DNA from: FEN-1088 sp031407985
GTDB taxonomy: Bacteria; Myxococcota_A; Polyangia; Fen-1088
Direction of reading: 5' to 3'
Length of the DNA stretch: 64,000 bases
Assembly: GCA_031407985.1 (NCBI GenBank)
Contig: JANOJB010000130.1
Coordinates: 13,931 to 77,930 of the forward strand
The translations under genes were made by a program, and so were the position numbers. The notes below the pieces were generated by a model. It ran no database searches. It saw only the letters and a list, made by a program, of their open reading frames with translations, and was not told the DNA's origin. Shown in pieces: positions 18,986-29,463 of the stretch; the stretch's first letter is position 1, and each line of letters starts with the position of its first letter.

Positions 18986-21900
18986 TCAACCAATGACCAA
19001 GCCCAGGTGCTCGCGAACAGTGAAGTACTCATCGGAGATCGACCACTGTAAGAGATCCCGAATCTTATCCTTGGGCTCGGCGACCCCGACCGCGACCGGC
19101 TCGGACTGGACCAATCGGGCAGCAACATCGATATCGTTGCACATGAGGAACCCGGCCCGCGTGGCGGTGTAGTCGACCGCAGTTGCCCAACGGGTCAGGT
19201 CCGCTTCCACCTTGCTGCCCATGAATCTCTGAACCACGACCGACAACTGCTCCATCATCTGAGGTGGCACCATCTTTCGCAGCAGATCAACGTACTGTGA
19301 CACCGGCTGGACCAAATCAGGCTTCACGGTGAAGGCTGGCTGCGACAGCTTCAACGCCGCCAAGAACACGACTCTCAACTGCGCCAACGTCGGAACCACG
19401 GTCGGCCAACGTACGAAATGATCCGGACGCATGAACGTCAGCTTCTTGGAAGTGACGTAAGCCAATTCCTTCTCTGGTCGTCCCTGTAGCAGGCTCGCTC
19501 CCACGACAAATGACGGGATCAACTGCGCCTTTTCGCGCGCGTTCGCCAGATCCAATTCCCCAGGCGATTCGGGACGCAAAAAGAGCTCGGGCTGCGGAAC
19601 CCCCATCACCTGAACCAGATAGCTGAATACCTTGCTGAACAGAAGCTGATCGTTCTGGACGTCACGCCGGTCCTTGCGCTTGAGACCCCAATCCTTGTGT
19701 TCCTTCGCATAGGCCGCAGCAACCGCCTGGCTCACTGTGGCGAATATGTGCGAAATGAAACGGTCCTCATCAGGGTGATAAATGTTCTTCTGCCACAGTT
19801 CTTCGGTCAGCCGCGCACGGGCACGCACGAACCCCTTGGGACGATACTGATCGAAGAACTGCTGCTCCTCGGGATCGGCTTTTCGAAGAAACGCCAGTGC
19901 GGCGGTAACACACCACGATCGATCGTAAAGCTGCATCTCCATGAAGAGCCGGCGCAGCGTCTTCATGTACAGGGCCATCTCGCCGAAGTCCTGTGTGTTC
20001 TTCACAAGAAAGCGGTACTCGTGGACGGCCTTGTCATAGGTATCCGGCCCGGACATTTGGTACAGCTCGGCCAATATCTGGTGCCGAGGCATCGCATCCT
20101 TGTCGAGGCTGACCGCCACCTCGAACGCGGCCGTGGCCGATTTGATGTCCTTGAGTCGAGACCGATAAATCTCCCCAAGCGCGTGCCACAGAGCAATCTG
20201 TGTCGGGCGCTTGTCTGGCGCCGGGTCGGCCCCCAGGCGCTTGATCATCTTGCGGTAACTTCGTTCCTGATTCCGCCAGTCTTTTTTGGCGGTCATGATC
20301 TTGTCGATACGCTCGAAGGCCTTCAAGTCATCTGGATCAGCATCCAATGCCTGGTTGTAGAACTCGACCGCATCGTCGGTGCTGTGAAGTTCGTAGTTGG
20401 CGATATTTCCCGCCGCAACCAGGAAGCGTGCTTTGACCTTGCCTTGTTCCAGATCCGCAAGCTTGCTGAGGATCTCAATCGCCTTCTTCCACTGCTTGGT
20501 CTCGCTGAACAAGTCTAGGAGGTTGTGCAGAAGTTGACGCTCGCCCGGCTTGAGATCCAGTGCCTCAAGGTGGGCGGCAATCGCCTTCTGGGGGTTGTTC
20601 AGCTTGTCCTTGTAGATTCCAGCGATCTGTTCGTTGATCGCAAACTTCTCGTCGACCTCGTGACTCGCCCCCAGAAGCGCGCGCTTCTGTTTGATCACGG
20701 CCTCCCAATCGTTCGACTCGGAATACAGATCGATCAAGGCCGCTATCGTCGGGCGATGTCCTCCGTGGATTTCCAGCGCTTTTTCGAACATGTTCACGGC
20801 CTTCGTGCGCTCTCCCAACTTCAGTTTGATCCGGCCCAACCGGAAGAAGAGGTCGACGATGTCTTCGTCTTTCTGGGAATCCCGGTGGTGAACCAGAATG
20901 GTCTGGTAGATGCGAAACGCGTCGTCCCAGTGTTCCAGCTTGTAGAGAAGCGCGGCTCGATCCAACAGGGTCGGCAGATAGGTAGCGTCCAGATCGTATG
21001 ACTGTTTGTAGTACTTGAGAGCCTTCTCGGAATCGCCGATCTGGTCCGCAGCCTTGGCCAACCGGTGGTAGAGCTGCGTCATCTCCCGGTTGGTCTTCTT
21101 GCCGGCCTTACGGGCCAGCGTTTCCATGAGGGGGACCAGCGGCGCCCATTCCTTGCGCTTGAAGTAAAGCTCGCTAAGTGGCTCGGCGGTCTCGACGTGC
21201 TCGGGATCCAACTCGATGACCCGGGCGTAAAGCTGAGTCGCCAAATTCTCGTCGTCCAGCTTCTCCTGATAGATCCTGGCCGCCTCGTTGAGGAGACGCG
21301 TCTTTTCGAGAGGGTTTTGTGTACTCGCCTCGGCGCGCACCATGAGCTGCGCGGCCTTCAACCAGTCACCCCGGCGCCTGTAGAGCGCCAACAGCGACAA
21401 CATGGATGGCACGTGGGTCGGATCCTGGGCGAGTGCTTCCACCAAGAACTCTTCGGCCGTCTCCGGAGCTCGAAGTTGCTCGTCGTGGATCTTGCCCAAA
21501 TGGTAGTTGAGATCGACCTTCTGCTTCGCGTCCGTCGACATTGCGACGAGACGTCGCATCACGTCCACGGCACGCTCCCACTGTTCGGTTTCCTCGTACA
21601 GGCGCGCGAGCCCGGACAACGCCCCGACGTGGTTGGGCTCGAAGTTCAGCGCGTCGTTGTACGCGTCGATGGCCCGTTCCAGATCGCGAAGCTCATTCTC
21701 AAGCACATGACCGGTCTTGGTGTGGAGGTCGATCCGTTCATTCTGATCGTTGGTGATCAGGATGTGCTTGCGGTAGGTGTCGACCAGGTTTTCCCACTTT
21801 TTGTCCTGAGCGTAGATACGTTCAAGATCGCGGTACGCCTTCTGATTGCGGTCGTCGACCAGAAGGATCTTTTCCAGAACATCGGCAGCACGGTCAGTCT

Positions 21901-24900
21901 TCGCAAATTGCTCCTCCCAGACCGCTGCCATTCGCTGATAGATTTCGACCCGATCTCCCTCCGGAGATGACACCTCCAGCTGGTGGTCCAGGTTCTCGAG
22001 ATACGCCTCCATGTTTCCGGTCTTTTGGTACAGCGAGTCCAGCGCTTTCAACGCCGCCAAGTTCTGAGGATCGACCGAAAGGACCTCCTTATAGGCCTCG
22101 ACGGCCCGATCATTGTCGCCCAGGCGATCTTCCCAGAGCTCACCAACCTGCAGGCGCAGCCGGACCGCCAAATCGGTGTCGTCGACCACCATCGCCTTCT
22201 TCGCTAGGACATCAACCAGGCGATCCCATGCCTGGGTCCGTCGGTAGAGGCGTTCAAGCGCGTTGATCGCGTCCAAACAACGCTCTTCGGTATCCAGCGC
22301 GCGCTGATACGCGTACGTCGCCTGTGCGGCATCACCGATCTGCGTCTCGTATGCTTCCGCCAGAGACAACAAAAGCTCAACCCTCCGCGGCGGTTCCTGC
22401 TCCAGATCCGCATGCTTCGCCAGAACCGCGACGAGCTCCGTCCACTTCTTCTGTTTTCGATAAAAATCCTGCAGGGCCGTCAGCGCGCCGATGTGGGCCG
22501 ATTCGATCTGCAGTGCCTGCTGCGCCGAAGCGATGGCGTATTCCACGTGTCCCAGCGCAGAGTCGTACCAGCGAGCGATTTTGACCCAGAGGTCCGCCGC
22601 TTGTTTGGCATCAGTGATTCCTTGAACCACCTGCGTGTAGTCGGAGATGAGCTCATTCCATCGACCCGTCGTCGTAGCCAACCGCTCCAACTGCTTGGCG
22701 ACATGATCGTTGGAATAGTCCTCGCGGAAAGCGGCCTGCAGGGTCACGAAGGCGCTCTCGCGATCGTCCAGTTGTTGCTCGTAGGTCTCCGCAACTTGAA
22801 CCAGCAGATTGATCCTGGCGGCCGGCTCCGAAACAAACTCCGTACGGGCCAGCAGTAGGTCGATCAGTTTCACCCAACTCTTGCGCTGCCGGTAAAGCTG
22901 TTCCAACTCCGCCGAGGCAGCTTGATTGGACGCATCCAACTGCAGGATGCGCTCGTACACCTCGGCCGCCGAGCCGCCGTCTCCAATCTTGTCTGCCCAC
23001 AATGCCGCCGCCTGCATAAGCACGTCGACCTGCTCCATGGGACTGGCCAGGGCCTGGGCCCGCCGTTCCAGGATGTCGACGGCGTCTTCCCATCGAGCCT
23101 CCTGCATGAACAGCTTCTCCAGTGCGGCCAGAGCCCTGAAGTCATGTGCGTCGATCTCCAGAACCTCGCGCCAAGCTTCAATCGCCTCATGGGTTCGCAT
23201 GAGGGTTTCACCTTCAAGCTCTCCCAGCTGTGAATAGAGATCCTGCAGTTCCGTTTGCCCGACACCACTTTCACCGAGCTGTGCGACACCGATGAGGCGC
23301 CTCAAAGACTCAGACAGTTCCTCCCATGCACCCGCGCTGCGATAGTTGTCGACAATGGCGCGCAGGGCATCAACATCCTGCGAATCGATCTCCAGGACCT
23401 TCTGCCAGCTCTCAAGAGCGCTGCGTTCCTTGTTGAGCTTCTCTCCCCAGATCCGACCGAGACGCTTGTAGATGGGGATCTTCCGCTCGGGTTCCGGTAA
23501 CGCGAATACCAGCTGTTCGAGGACCTCCGTCAGTTCCTTCCACTCGCCCGCCGCTTCGTGCAAATCGGCAAGTCCCGCCAAGGCAGTCGCGTCGTCACCG
23601 CGCAAATCCAGAACCCGCCCCCACAGTTCGACGGACTTGGCACGATCATTGAGCGCCTCGTCCGCTAGCTTGGCCATACGCGCGTAGCAGGCCGCGATAT
23701 CTTCGTCGTCCTTGGCAACATCGATCAGTTTCTCGTAGATACCGTAAAGCTCGACCCAACGCTCGCTGCGGAAGTAAAGCCGTTCCAGCGCCTCCAGTGC
23801 CTCGACCGAGCGCGGCTCGTGCTCCAGTACCGCCAGGTAGCTAACAATCGCCCCTTCCACATCATCCAGCGCATCCGCGCTGACGCGACCGAGGCGCATC
23901 TGAAGGCCGACCACATCGCCGGTCTGATCCGTGATTGCGATCCTCTGCCCGAGAACCGCCGCCAAGTTCTCGTGCATGCCCTGGGCTACATAGATGCGAT
24001 CCAATGACTCAAGCGCGACGGCATCGCGATCGTTCTCGGAAAGCACCTGTACCAGCACCTTCTCCGAGCGTTCGAGATCGCCGAGATCGTTTTCGAAAAC
24101 CGCCGCCAAACGTAGCAAGACATCACGTCGTACAGTCGGCTCGGCGATCGCAGAAGCCGCATCGAAAAGGGTGTTGACGTACTCGTCCCATTGGTGCGTG
24201 GAACGCACAAGACGCAACAATTCTTCCAACGCGAGTTGGGAGGAGGGATCTTCCTTGACCGCCTGGGCCCACCAGGCAAAGGCGGCGATCTGGTCCACCA
24301 ACTTCTGTTCACAGATCTCGGCCAAACGCCTGAGCAGCGCATGACGCTCCTCGACTGCGGTCAACCGCCCCAACTGAACTTCGTAAATTTGTGCCAGCTT
24401 TTCCCACTCTTGGTTCAGGCGGTACAGCGGCTCAAGGACGTCCGCAATCTCCCCCTGCAGCGTCCCTCCCATGAACATGCGCTCGAGAGACGCACGTGTT
24501 TCAATGTGATTGGGATCCGCGCCCAGAACATCGCGGTATGCCTCGATGGCCTTGGGCATGTCCATCAGCGCCAACTCGTAGATCTGCGCCAACCGGAAGG
24601 TTAGATCGACTCTCTCTTCATCCGATCGGGCCGTCCGAATCTCGCTTCTGACCACGTCGGCCAGTTCCTCCCAACGTTGACTGCGGCTATACAAGCGATC
24701 CAGGGCGCCGAGTGCGGCATGATTGTCCGGCTCGGCGCCGATAACCCGCTGATAGTCCGCGATCGACTCGTCGGCTTGGTTGGTTTCCTCCTCGTGAATG
24801 CGCGCCAGACGCAAAAGCAAGTCCACGGACCTCCGAGCGTCCTCGGTCTTCTCCAGTTCAGCGGCATACAGCCGGGCCAACTTCTGCCAGCCATTCGTTT

Positions 24901-27900
24901 CAGCCGCCAAACGCTCCAGATGTGCGAGCACGTCCTGACTTCCGGCATCCACGTGCAGGGCCCGCCCATAGGCTTCGAAGGCCGCGCTCTGGTGCGACAG
25001 TCTACGCTCCTCGATTTCGGCGATCCGCGTGAGTAGATCGACCTGTCGTACCGGATCCTCAACGTGCGTCGCCATCACTTCATAGACAGCCACGACCCGA
25101 TCCCACTCGCCAGCCGACTCGTATATGGGCTCCAGCACCTGGGCCGCCAGAACGGGCTCCTGCGTTCCCGCCATCAACGCTTCCAGGGATCGCAGCGTTG
25201 GCTCGTGCCCCGGATCCATTGCCAGAACGCCGCGGTAAGCCTCCACGGCATGAGCGAGATCATTGAGATGCTCGCGCCACAACTCGCCGCTCCGGAAACG
25301 CAGACTCACTACCTCCTCCGGGCTGGGCGCCATCTCCACCTGGCGTTCCAGGATGGCGAGCAGGTCGTACCAACGCTCAGTCCGCTGATACAGGCGATCA
25401 AGGGCCTGAGCGGCGTCGTAGTCCTCGGGATCCAGATCGAGAATCGATGCGTATGTCTCGATCGCACGTTCTGGGTTCTGGAGCTCGCGGTCATGGACCT
25501 GACCAAGCACGTAAAGCATCTGCTTCTTTTCAGCGGGGCTTGAGGCCAAGTCGGCCTTTTTCGCGTAGATGTCCTTCAGATCAGTCCACAAAGAAAGCCG
25601 GATGTACAACCGTTCGAGGTTGTCGAGTGCGACGGGATCGGCATCGTCAACGCCCAGAACCAGACGGTACACCTCGATCGCCTTCTCAAGACTCTCCAGG
25701 ACCTCTTCGTAGAGCTGAGCCGACTTGTAATAGAGCTCCTTTTTCTCGGCTGCCCCGCTAACGATTTCAGCCTTGCGAAGCAAGAGGCCGACCAATTGCG
25801 CGTAGTCGCCTGAACGCAGATAGATCTGTTCCAGTGCGTTGACGGCCGCAAGGTCCCGCGGGGACGCTTCCAAAGCCGCGACGTACGCGTCCGCGGCCTC
25901 GCGATCCTTGCGCAGGTCAACCTCCCACAGGCGCGCGATCTTGTGATGAAGAGCGTTTCTCAAGTCACCGTCCGAGATCCCTGGGACAAGGGCGACGTAT
26001 CGCTGCACCAGATCGTCAAGCTTTCCAAGGGCGCGGGCCAACCGCTCCATCTGGGTTTGAATATCAGGTTGCAGCGGATCCTCCGCCAGCGCGCGCCCTA
26101 GAGCGTCGTACGCCCGTTCAGGATCATCAAGACCCAGTTCGTAAGCTTCTGATATCTGCGCCAACATCGCGATCTTCTGTTCAGGTGTCGGTGCGTGCCG
26201 AGCGATGACCTCTTGAACAGCGACCAAATTCGCATAGTCACCTCGACCGCGGAACACCGGTTCCAAGAGCTGCGCAACCTGAAGCTCGTAGTCAGGGTTC
26301 GGAAGAATGCGGTTGAGCGCGGCGATCGTCGCGGGATGCTCGGGTTCGATTTCTAGAACCCGCTGATAGGTGTCCACGGCAGCTCCTGGCTCGCCTAGTT
26401 TCTGCTCTCGCAGAAGCCCTAGGCGGCCCAACAACTCGACGGCTTGCGCTGGATCCGTGGCCAGTTGATGCTGGCGTTGCAGATTGTCCGCCAGTTCACG
26501 GAACTCTCCGTGTGCCGAGTACAAACGGTCAAGGGCTCGCAGTGCCTGCAGATTGTCCGGATTCTCGGAAAGAACCTCACTCCAGGCGGATATCGCTTCA
26601 CCGGGGTTGACCAACATCTCTTCCCAGACAGTCGCGATTCGAACACGAATAGCGACGCGCTCACCGGGGTCAGTCACCAGATCGGCTTTGCGCCGCAGCG
26701 TTTCGATCAAATCGGGCCAGCGCTCCGTCCGCGTATAGAGTCGCTCGAGCGCCACCAGAGCCGCGGCATCCTGAGGCAGAATCTCCTGCGCGCGCCTGAA
26801 ATACTCGACGGCCTTCTCGGATTTCTCCAGCTTCTCGTCGTACGCAACCGCCACGACCAGTAACAGCTCTCGCTCCAGAGCCGGGTCGAGTTTCTTCTTC
26901 AGTGCCGCCTCGTACAACTTTACCAAGGGCCCCCAGCGATCCAGTGCCCCTGCCAGGTCTTCAAGAGAGTCGCGCGCACTCTGTGATGTGGAATCCTCGG
27001 TGAACGCGCTGGCGTAGGCGTCCCAAGCACCTTCGGCGTCGCCGAGATTCTGATCCAGACCGCCAATCCGAAGAAGCAACTGGACGCGTCCCGCCTTGTC
27101 CTTCTCCCGGGCCAACTTGATGCGTTGAACTTCGACCAGGCGAGGCAGGTCAAAGGTCTGCTCGTAGATCGGCTCCAGAACCTGAACCGCGGCGACCTGC
27201 CACTCAGGATCCTTCAGATAGGCTTGGAGCGCATCACGTGCCCCCTCGTGCGTCGGCACCAGCGCGAGCGCGTCCCGATAGCACTCCACGGCCGCTTTGG
27301 CATCCTTTAGATGCTGCTCCTCGACCTGTCCGCGGCGATACTTCAGTTCAGCAATTCCCGCCGGATCAGCCGACAACTCGACCTCGCGGTCGATTGTCGC
27401 GACCAAGTCTTTCCATTTGCCGAGCCCCGTGAAGATGCGGTCAAGCGCGTGCAGGGCCGCAAGTTGGGTCGCGTCCTGCTGGACGATCGCCTGATAGATC
27501 TCGATCGCCTTGTCGGGCTGCTTGATCTCGTCCTCGTAAAGGCCCGCCAGCTTGAAGCGAATTTCGAGCTGATCCTCCTTGGATTTAGCCAGTTCCAGCT
27601 TCTTGTCATAAATCGCAAGCAGCTGCGGGAACCGACCCGTCGCGACAAACAGTCGCTCTAGGGCACTAACTGCCTCCTCGTGTTTGGGCGAAAGCTTCAG
27701 AATCTCTTGATTGCGATCGATGGCGATCTCTGGATTGGCCAGCTCCTTTTCATAGGCATGCGCCAATGTCACCAACACCGGCAACCGGATCGAGTCATCC
27801 CCTATCTGGGGAAGAGCGGCCTCGTAGACTTCGACCAACTTGGGCCAGCCTTTTGAGATCGCGGCCAAACGCGCCGAATCTTCGCGCGCCCAGTCACTGG

Positions 27901-29449
27901 CCGGATTTTCGGCGAACGCGGCCAACGCAATCTGCAATGCGCTGGCCTGATCGCCGGCATCGGTATCCAAGAGCTTGGTGAGGCGCTTCATGCGCGCTTG
28001 CCGGTCCTCGAACGACTGCGTGTGTTGCAGCTGAACCAACAAGACCTGCGCCAAAGCCCCAATGACGTTCGATTTCTCGTAGATCGGAATCAGCGCTTCC
28101 GCAGCAACCACGTTCTGAGCATCGAGAGAAAGGGCCTTCTCAAAAGCCTTCTGAGCGCGGTCGGCTTTCCCCAGCCGATCACGATAGATCTCGCCAATCT
28201 TGTTCCACAGCCCCAAGCGCGCTGTGTCTTCCTCGGTTTCCGATTGGCGCTCGAGCACGCGCACCAGTTCATCCCACTTTCCCTGCGCGGCGTAGAACTG
28301 CTCCAACGCGTTCCAGTCTCGCTGCTGAAGGTACAGTTTCTTCAGAGCATCCTGAGCCCGCCGGTTGTCGGGCTCGCTCGCAAGCAATGCCTGCCAGGCT
28401 CCTGTCGCCTTGTCGGGAGAATTCACCTTCTCGGTGTAGAGAATTCCAAGTTTCACGAGGAGCGCTGACTGTTTGGCCGTATCTCCGTCGTGCAATACAA
28501 CCTGGCGCTGAAGAACATCGCCCAGTTCGTTCCAGGCTTTTTCCCTCTCGTAGAGCTTCTCAAGTTCGGCGAGTGCTTCGGCACTGGCCGGATCATCCTC
28601 CAGCACCTGCTTCCAGAGCTCGATTGAGACGACCGGTTTTTTCAGTTTGTCAGAGGCGAGCTTGGCGATCTCGATGCGACGCCCTCTGCGTTCGTCCACC
28701 TCGGCGATCTTCACGATCTCTCTTTGATGGACCGCGATGAGCTTGTCCCAGTCACGGCGCTTCTCGTACATCTGTTTGAGGAAGGCCAGGGCCTGGGCGT
28801 GCTCCGGGTCGAGCTCCAACACAGTTTCAAAAGCTTTGATGGCTTCCGCTTGATTCGAAAATTTCTCAAGGAAGAGATTCGCCACCCGCAAATGGAGTGC
28901 CACTTTCTGTGAGGGATCCTCTACAACGGCAGCCTTTTTTCGAAGCAGAGAAATCAGATCAGGCCAGCGCTTCATCTGTTCGTACTGCGCCGCCAACGCC
29001 TCCGCCGCTTCGGCGTTTCCCGGCTCGATGTTCAGAATTTGGTTGAAGGCGTTAACCACCATCACGTCCAGCTTCAGCCGATCGCGGTAGATCTCAACCA
29101 TCTCCATCAGGATCGGGACCTTGTCCTCGGGATTGGCCCAACTGGCCTTGTCCACCGCATCCTTCATCACTTCTATGAATGCGTTCCAGCGCTCGGCCTT
29201 CTTGTAGACCCGCGCCAGTTCACGGCGCGGTGCCCATGCTGTGGGAGCGGCCGTGACAACCTTCTTCCAGGCGTCGATCCCCTTCTCGACTGACAGCTTC
29301 TCGGCCTCAAATGCCGCGGTCGCTTGAGTCACGAGTTCGGGCGGAAAGTCGTGGACTCCGTTCGACGCACTGGCCGAGGACTCGACTTCCTTGTCCCCCT
29401 TCTCTTTCTTTCGCTTCGATTCGTTCCCCTGCTTCGACTGCTGCTCCAC
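18986..29449 (-). CDS. Giant TPR protein of about 3,490 residues (GltI/AgmK-like)
   Basis: A very large repeat protein with no signal peptide. The N-terminus is Lys/Glu/Ser-rich. Most of the protein is then built from a 72-residue supra-repeat of paired TPR helices (for example from DRLYSRSQRWEELADVV to a closing DPNHIETRASL), roughly 40 or more units. A C-terminal domain of about 300 residues is not TPR and I do not recognise it. I start at the GTG at 29449 because CTCCTCC (29457-29463, read on the minus strand as GGAGGAG) sits seven bases upstream. A GTG at 29488 is open but has no ribosome site. Size, TPR content and position after FHA/TPR-lipoprotein genes recall Myxococcus AgmK/GltI. It is likely a scaffold on the cytoplasmic side or in the periplasm. 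Confidence 0.85.
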   Translation of the reverse strand: MEQQSKQGNESKRKKEKGDKEVESSASASNGVHDFPPELVTQATAAFEAEKLSVEKGIDAWKKVVTAAPTAWAPRRELARVYKKAERWNAFIEVMKDAVDKASWANPEDKVPILMEMVEIYRDRLKLDVMVVNAFNQILNIEPGNAEAAEALAAQYEQMKRWPDLISLLRKKAAVVEDPSQKVALHLRVANLFLEKFSNQAEAIKAFETVLELDPEHAQALAFLKQMYEKRRDWDKLIAVHQREIVKIAEVDERRGRRIEIAKLASDKLKKPVVSIELWKQVLEDDPASAEALAELEKLYEREKAWNELGDVLQRQVVLHDGDTAKQSALLVKLGILYTEKVNSPDKATGAWQALLASEPDNRRAQDALKKLYLQQRDWNALEQFYAAQGKWDELVRVLERQSETEEDTARLGLWNKIGEIYRDRLGKADRAQKAFEKALSLDAQNVVAAEALIPIYEKSNVIGALAQVLLVQLQHTQSFEDRQARMKRLTKLLDTDAGDQASALQIALAAFAENPASDWAREDSARLAAISKGWPKLVEVYEAALPQIGDDSIRLPVLVTLAHAYEKELANPEIAIDRNQEILKLSPKHEEAVSALERLFVATGRFPQLLAIYDKKLELAKSKEDQLEIRFKLAGLYEDEIKQPDKAIEIYQAIVQQDATQLAALHALDRIFTGLGKWKDLVATIDREVELSADPAGIAELKYRRGQVEEQHLKDAKAAVECYRDALALVPTHEGARDALQAYLKDPEWQVAAVQVLEPIYEQTFDLPRLVEVQRIKLAREKDKAGRVQLLLRIGGLDQNLGDAEGAWDAYASAFTEDSTSQSARDSLEDLAGALDRWGPLVKLYEAALKKKLDPALERELLLVVAVAYDEKLEKSEKAVEYFRRAQEILPQDAAALVALERLYTRTERWPDLIETLRRKADLVTDPGERVAIRVRIATVWEEMLVNPGEAISAWSEVLSENPDNLQALRALDRLYSAHGEFRELADNLQRQHQLATDPAQAVELLGRLGLLREQKLGEPGAAVDTYQRVLEIEPEHPATIAALNRILPNPDYELQVAQLLEPVFRGRGDYANLVAVQEVIARHAPTPEQKIAMLAQISEAYELGLDDPERAYDALGRALAEDPLQPDIQTQMERLARALGKLDDLVQRYVALVPGISDGDLRNALHHKIARLWEVDLRKDREAADAYVAALEASPRDLAAVNALEQIYLRSGDYAQLVGLLLRKAEIVSGAAEKKELYYKSAQLYEEVLESLEKAIEVYRLVLGVDDADPVALDNLERLYIRLSLWTDLKDIYAKKADLASSPAEKKQMLYVLGQVHDRELQNPERAIETYASILDLDPEDYDAAQALDRLYQRTERWYDLLAILERQVEMAPSPEEVVSLRFRSGELWREHLNDLAHAVEAYRGVLAMDPGHEPTLRSLEALMAGTQEPVLAAQVLEPIYESAGEWDRVVAVYEVMATHVEDPVRQVDLLTRIAEIEERRLSHQSAAFEAYGRALHVDAGSQDVLAHLERLAAETNGWQKLARLYAAELEKTEDARRSVDLLLRLARIHEEETNQADESIADYQRVIGAEPDNHAALGALDRLYSRSQRWEELADVVRSEIRTARSDEERVDLTFRLAQIYELALMDMPKAIEAYRDVLGADPNHIETRASLERMFMGGTLQGEIADVLEPLYRLNQEWEKLAQIYEVQLGRLTAVEERHALLRRLAEICEQKLVDQIAAFAWWAQAVKEDPSSQLALEELLRLVRSTHQWDEYVNTLFDAASAIAEPTVRRDVLLRLAAVFENDLGDLERSEKVLVQVLSENDRDAVALESLDRIYVAQGMHENLAAVLGQRIAITDQTGDVVGLQMRLGRVSADALDDVEGAIVSYLAVLEHEPRSVEALEALERLYFRSERWVELYGIYEKLIDVAKDDEDIAACYARMAKLADEALNDRAKSVELWGRVLDLRGDDATALAGLADLHEAAGEWKELTEVLEQLVFALPEPERKIPIYKRLGRIWGEKLNKERSALESWQKVLEIDSQDVDALRAIVDNYRSAGAWEELSESLRRLIGVAQLGESGVGQTELQDLYSQLGELEGETLMRTHEAIEAWREVLEIDAHDFRALAALEKLFMQEARWEDAVDILERRAQALASPMEQVDVLMQAAALWADKIGDGGSAAEVYERILQLDASNQAASAELEQLYRQRKSWVKLIDLLLARTEFVSEPAARINLLVQVAETYEQQLDDRESAFVTLQAAFREDYSNDHVAKQLERLATTTGRWNELISDYTQVVQGITDAKQAADLWVKIARWYDSALGHVEYAIASAQQALQIESAHIGALTALQDFYRKQKKWTELVAVLAKHADLEQEPPRRVELLLSLAEAYETQIGDAAQATYAYQRALDTEERCLDAINALERLYRRTQAWDRLVDVLAKKAMVVDDTDLAVRLRLQVGELWEDRLGDNDRAVEAYKEVLSVDPQNLAALKALDSLYQKTGNMEAYLENLDHQLEVSSPEGDRVEIYQRMAAVWEEQFAKTDRAADVLEKILLVDDRNQKAYRDLERIYAQDKKWENLVDTYRKHILITNDQNERIDLHTKTGHVLENELRDLERAIDAYNDALNFEPNHVGALSGLARLYEETEQWERAVDVMRRLVAMSTDAKQKVDLNYHLGKIHDEQLRAPETAEEFLVEALAQDPTHVPSMLSLLALYRRRGDWLKAAQLMVRAEASTQNPLEKTRLLNEAARIYQEKLDDENLATQLYARVIELDPEHVETAEPLSELYFKRKEWAPLVPLMETLARKAGKKTNREMTQLYHRLAKAADQIGDSEKALKYYKQSYDLDATYLPTLLDRAALLYKLEHWDDAFRIYQTILVHHRDSQKDEDIVDLFFRLGRIKLKLGERTKAVNMFEKALEIHGGHRPTIAALIDLYSESNDWEAVIKQKRALLGASHEVDEKFAINEQIAGIYKDKLNNPQKAIAAHLEALDLKPGERQLLHNLLDLFSETKQWKKAIEILSKLADLEQGKVKARFLVAAGNIANYELHSTDDAVEFYNQALDADPDDLKAFERIDKIMTAKKDWRNQERSYRKMIKRLGADPAPDKRPTQIALWHALGEIYRSRLKDIKSATAAFEVAVSLDKDAMPRHQILAELYQMSGPDTYDKAVHEYRFLVKNTQDFGEMALYMKTLRRLFMEMQLYDRSWCVTAALAFLRKADPEEQQFFDQYRPKGFVRARARLTEELWQKNIYHPDEDRFISHIFATVSQAVAAAYAKEHKDWGLKRKDRRDVQNDQLLFSKVFSYLVQVMGVPQPELFLRPESPGELDLANAREKAQLIPSFVVGASLLQGRPEKELAYVTSKKLTFMRPDHFVRWPTVVPTLAQLRVVFLAALKLSQPAFTVKPDLVQPVSQYVDLLRKMVPPQMMEQLSVVVQRFMGSKVEADLTRWATAVDYTATRAGFLMCNDIDVAARLVQSEPVAVGVAEPKDKIRDLLQWSISDEYFTVREHLGLVIG

Positions 29450-29456
29450 TTTGGCG

Positions 29457-29463
29457 CTCCTCC
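29457..29463 (-). promoter_or_regulatory. Ribosome-binding site deciding the start of the giant TPR gene
   Basis: On the minus strand this reads GGAGGAG, seven bases before the GTG at 29449. The alternative in-frame GTG at 29488 has only GGGTTCT in front of it. Confidence 0.65.

Noticed and set aside
19697..21970. Long plus-strand open frames opposite the giant TPR gene
   Set aside because: Mirror frames of TPR repeats with Leu/Val/Arg/Gln bias; no family features.
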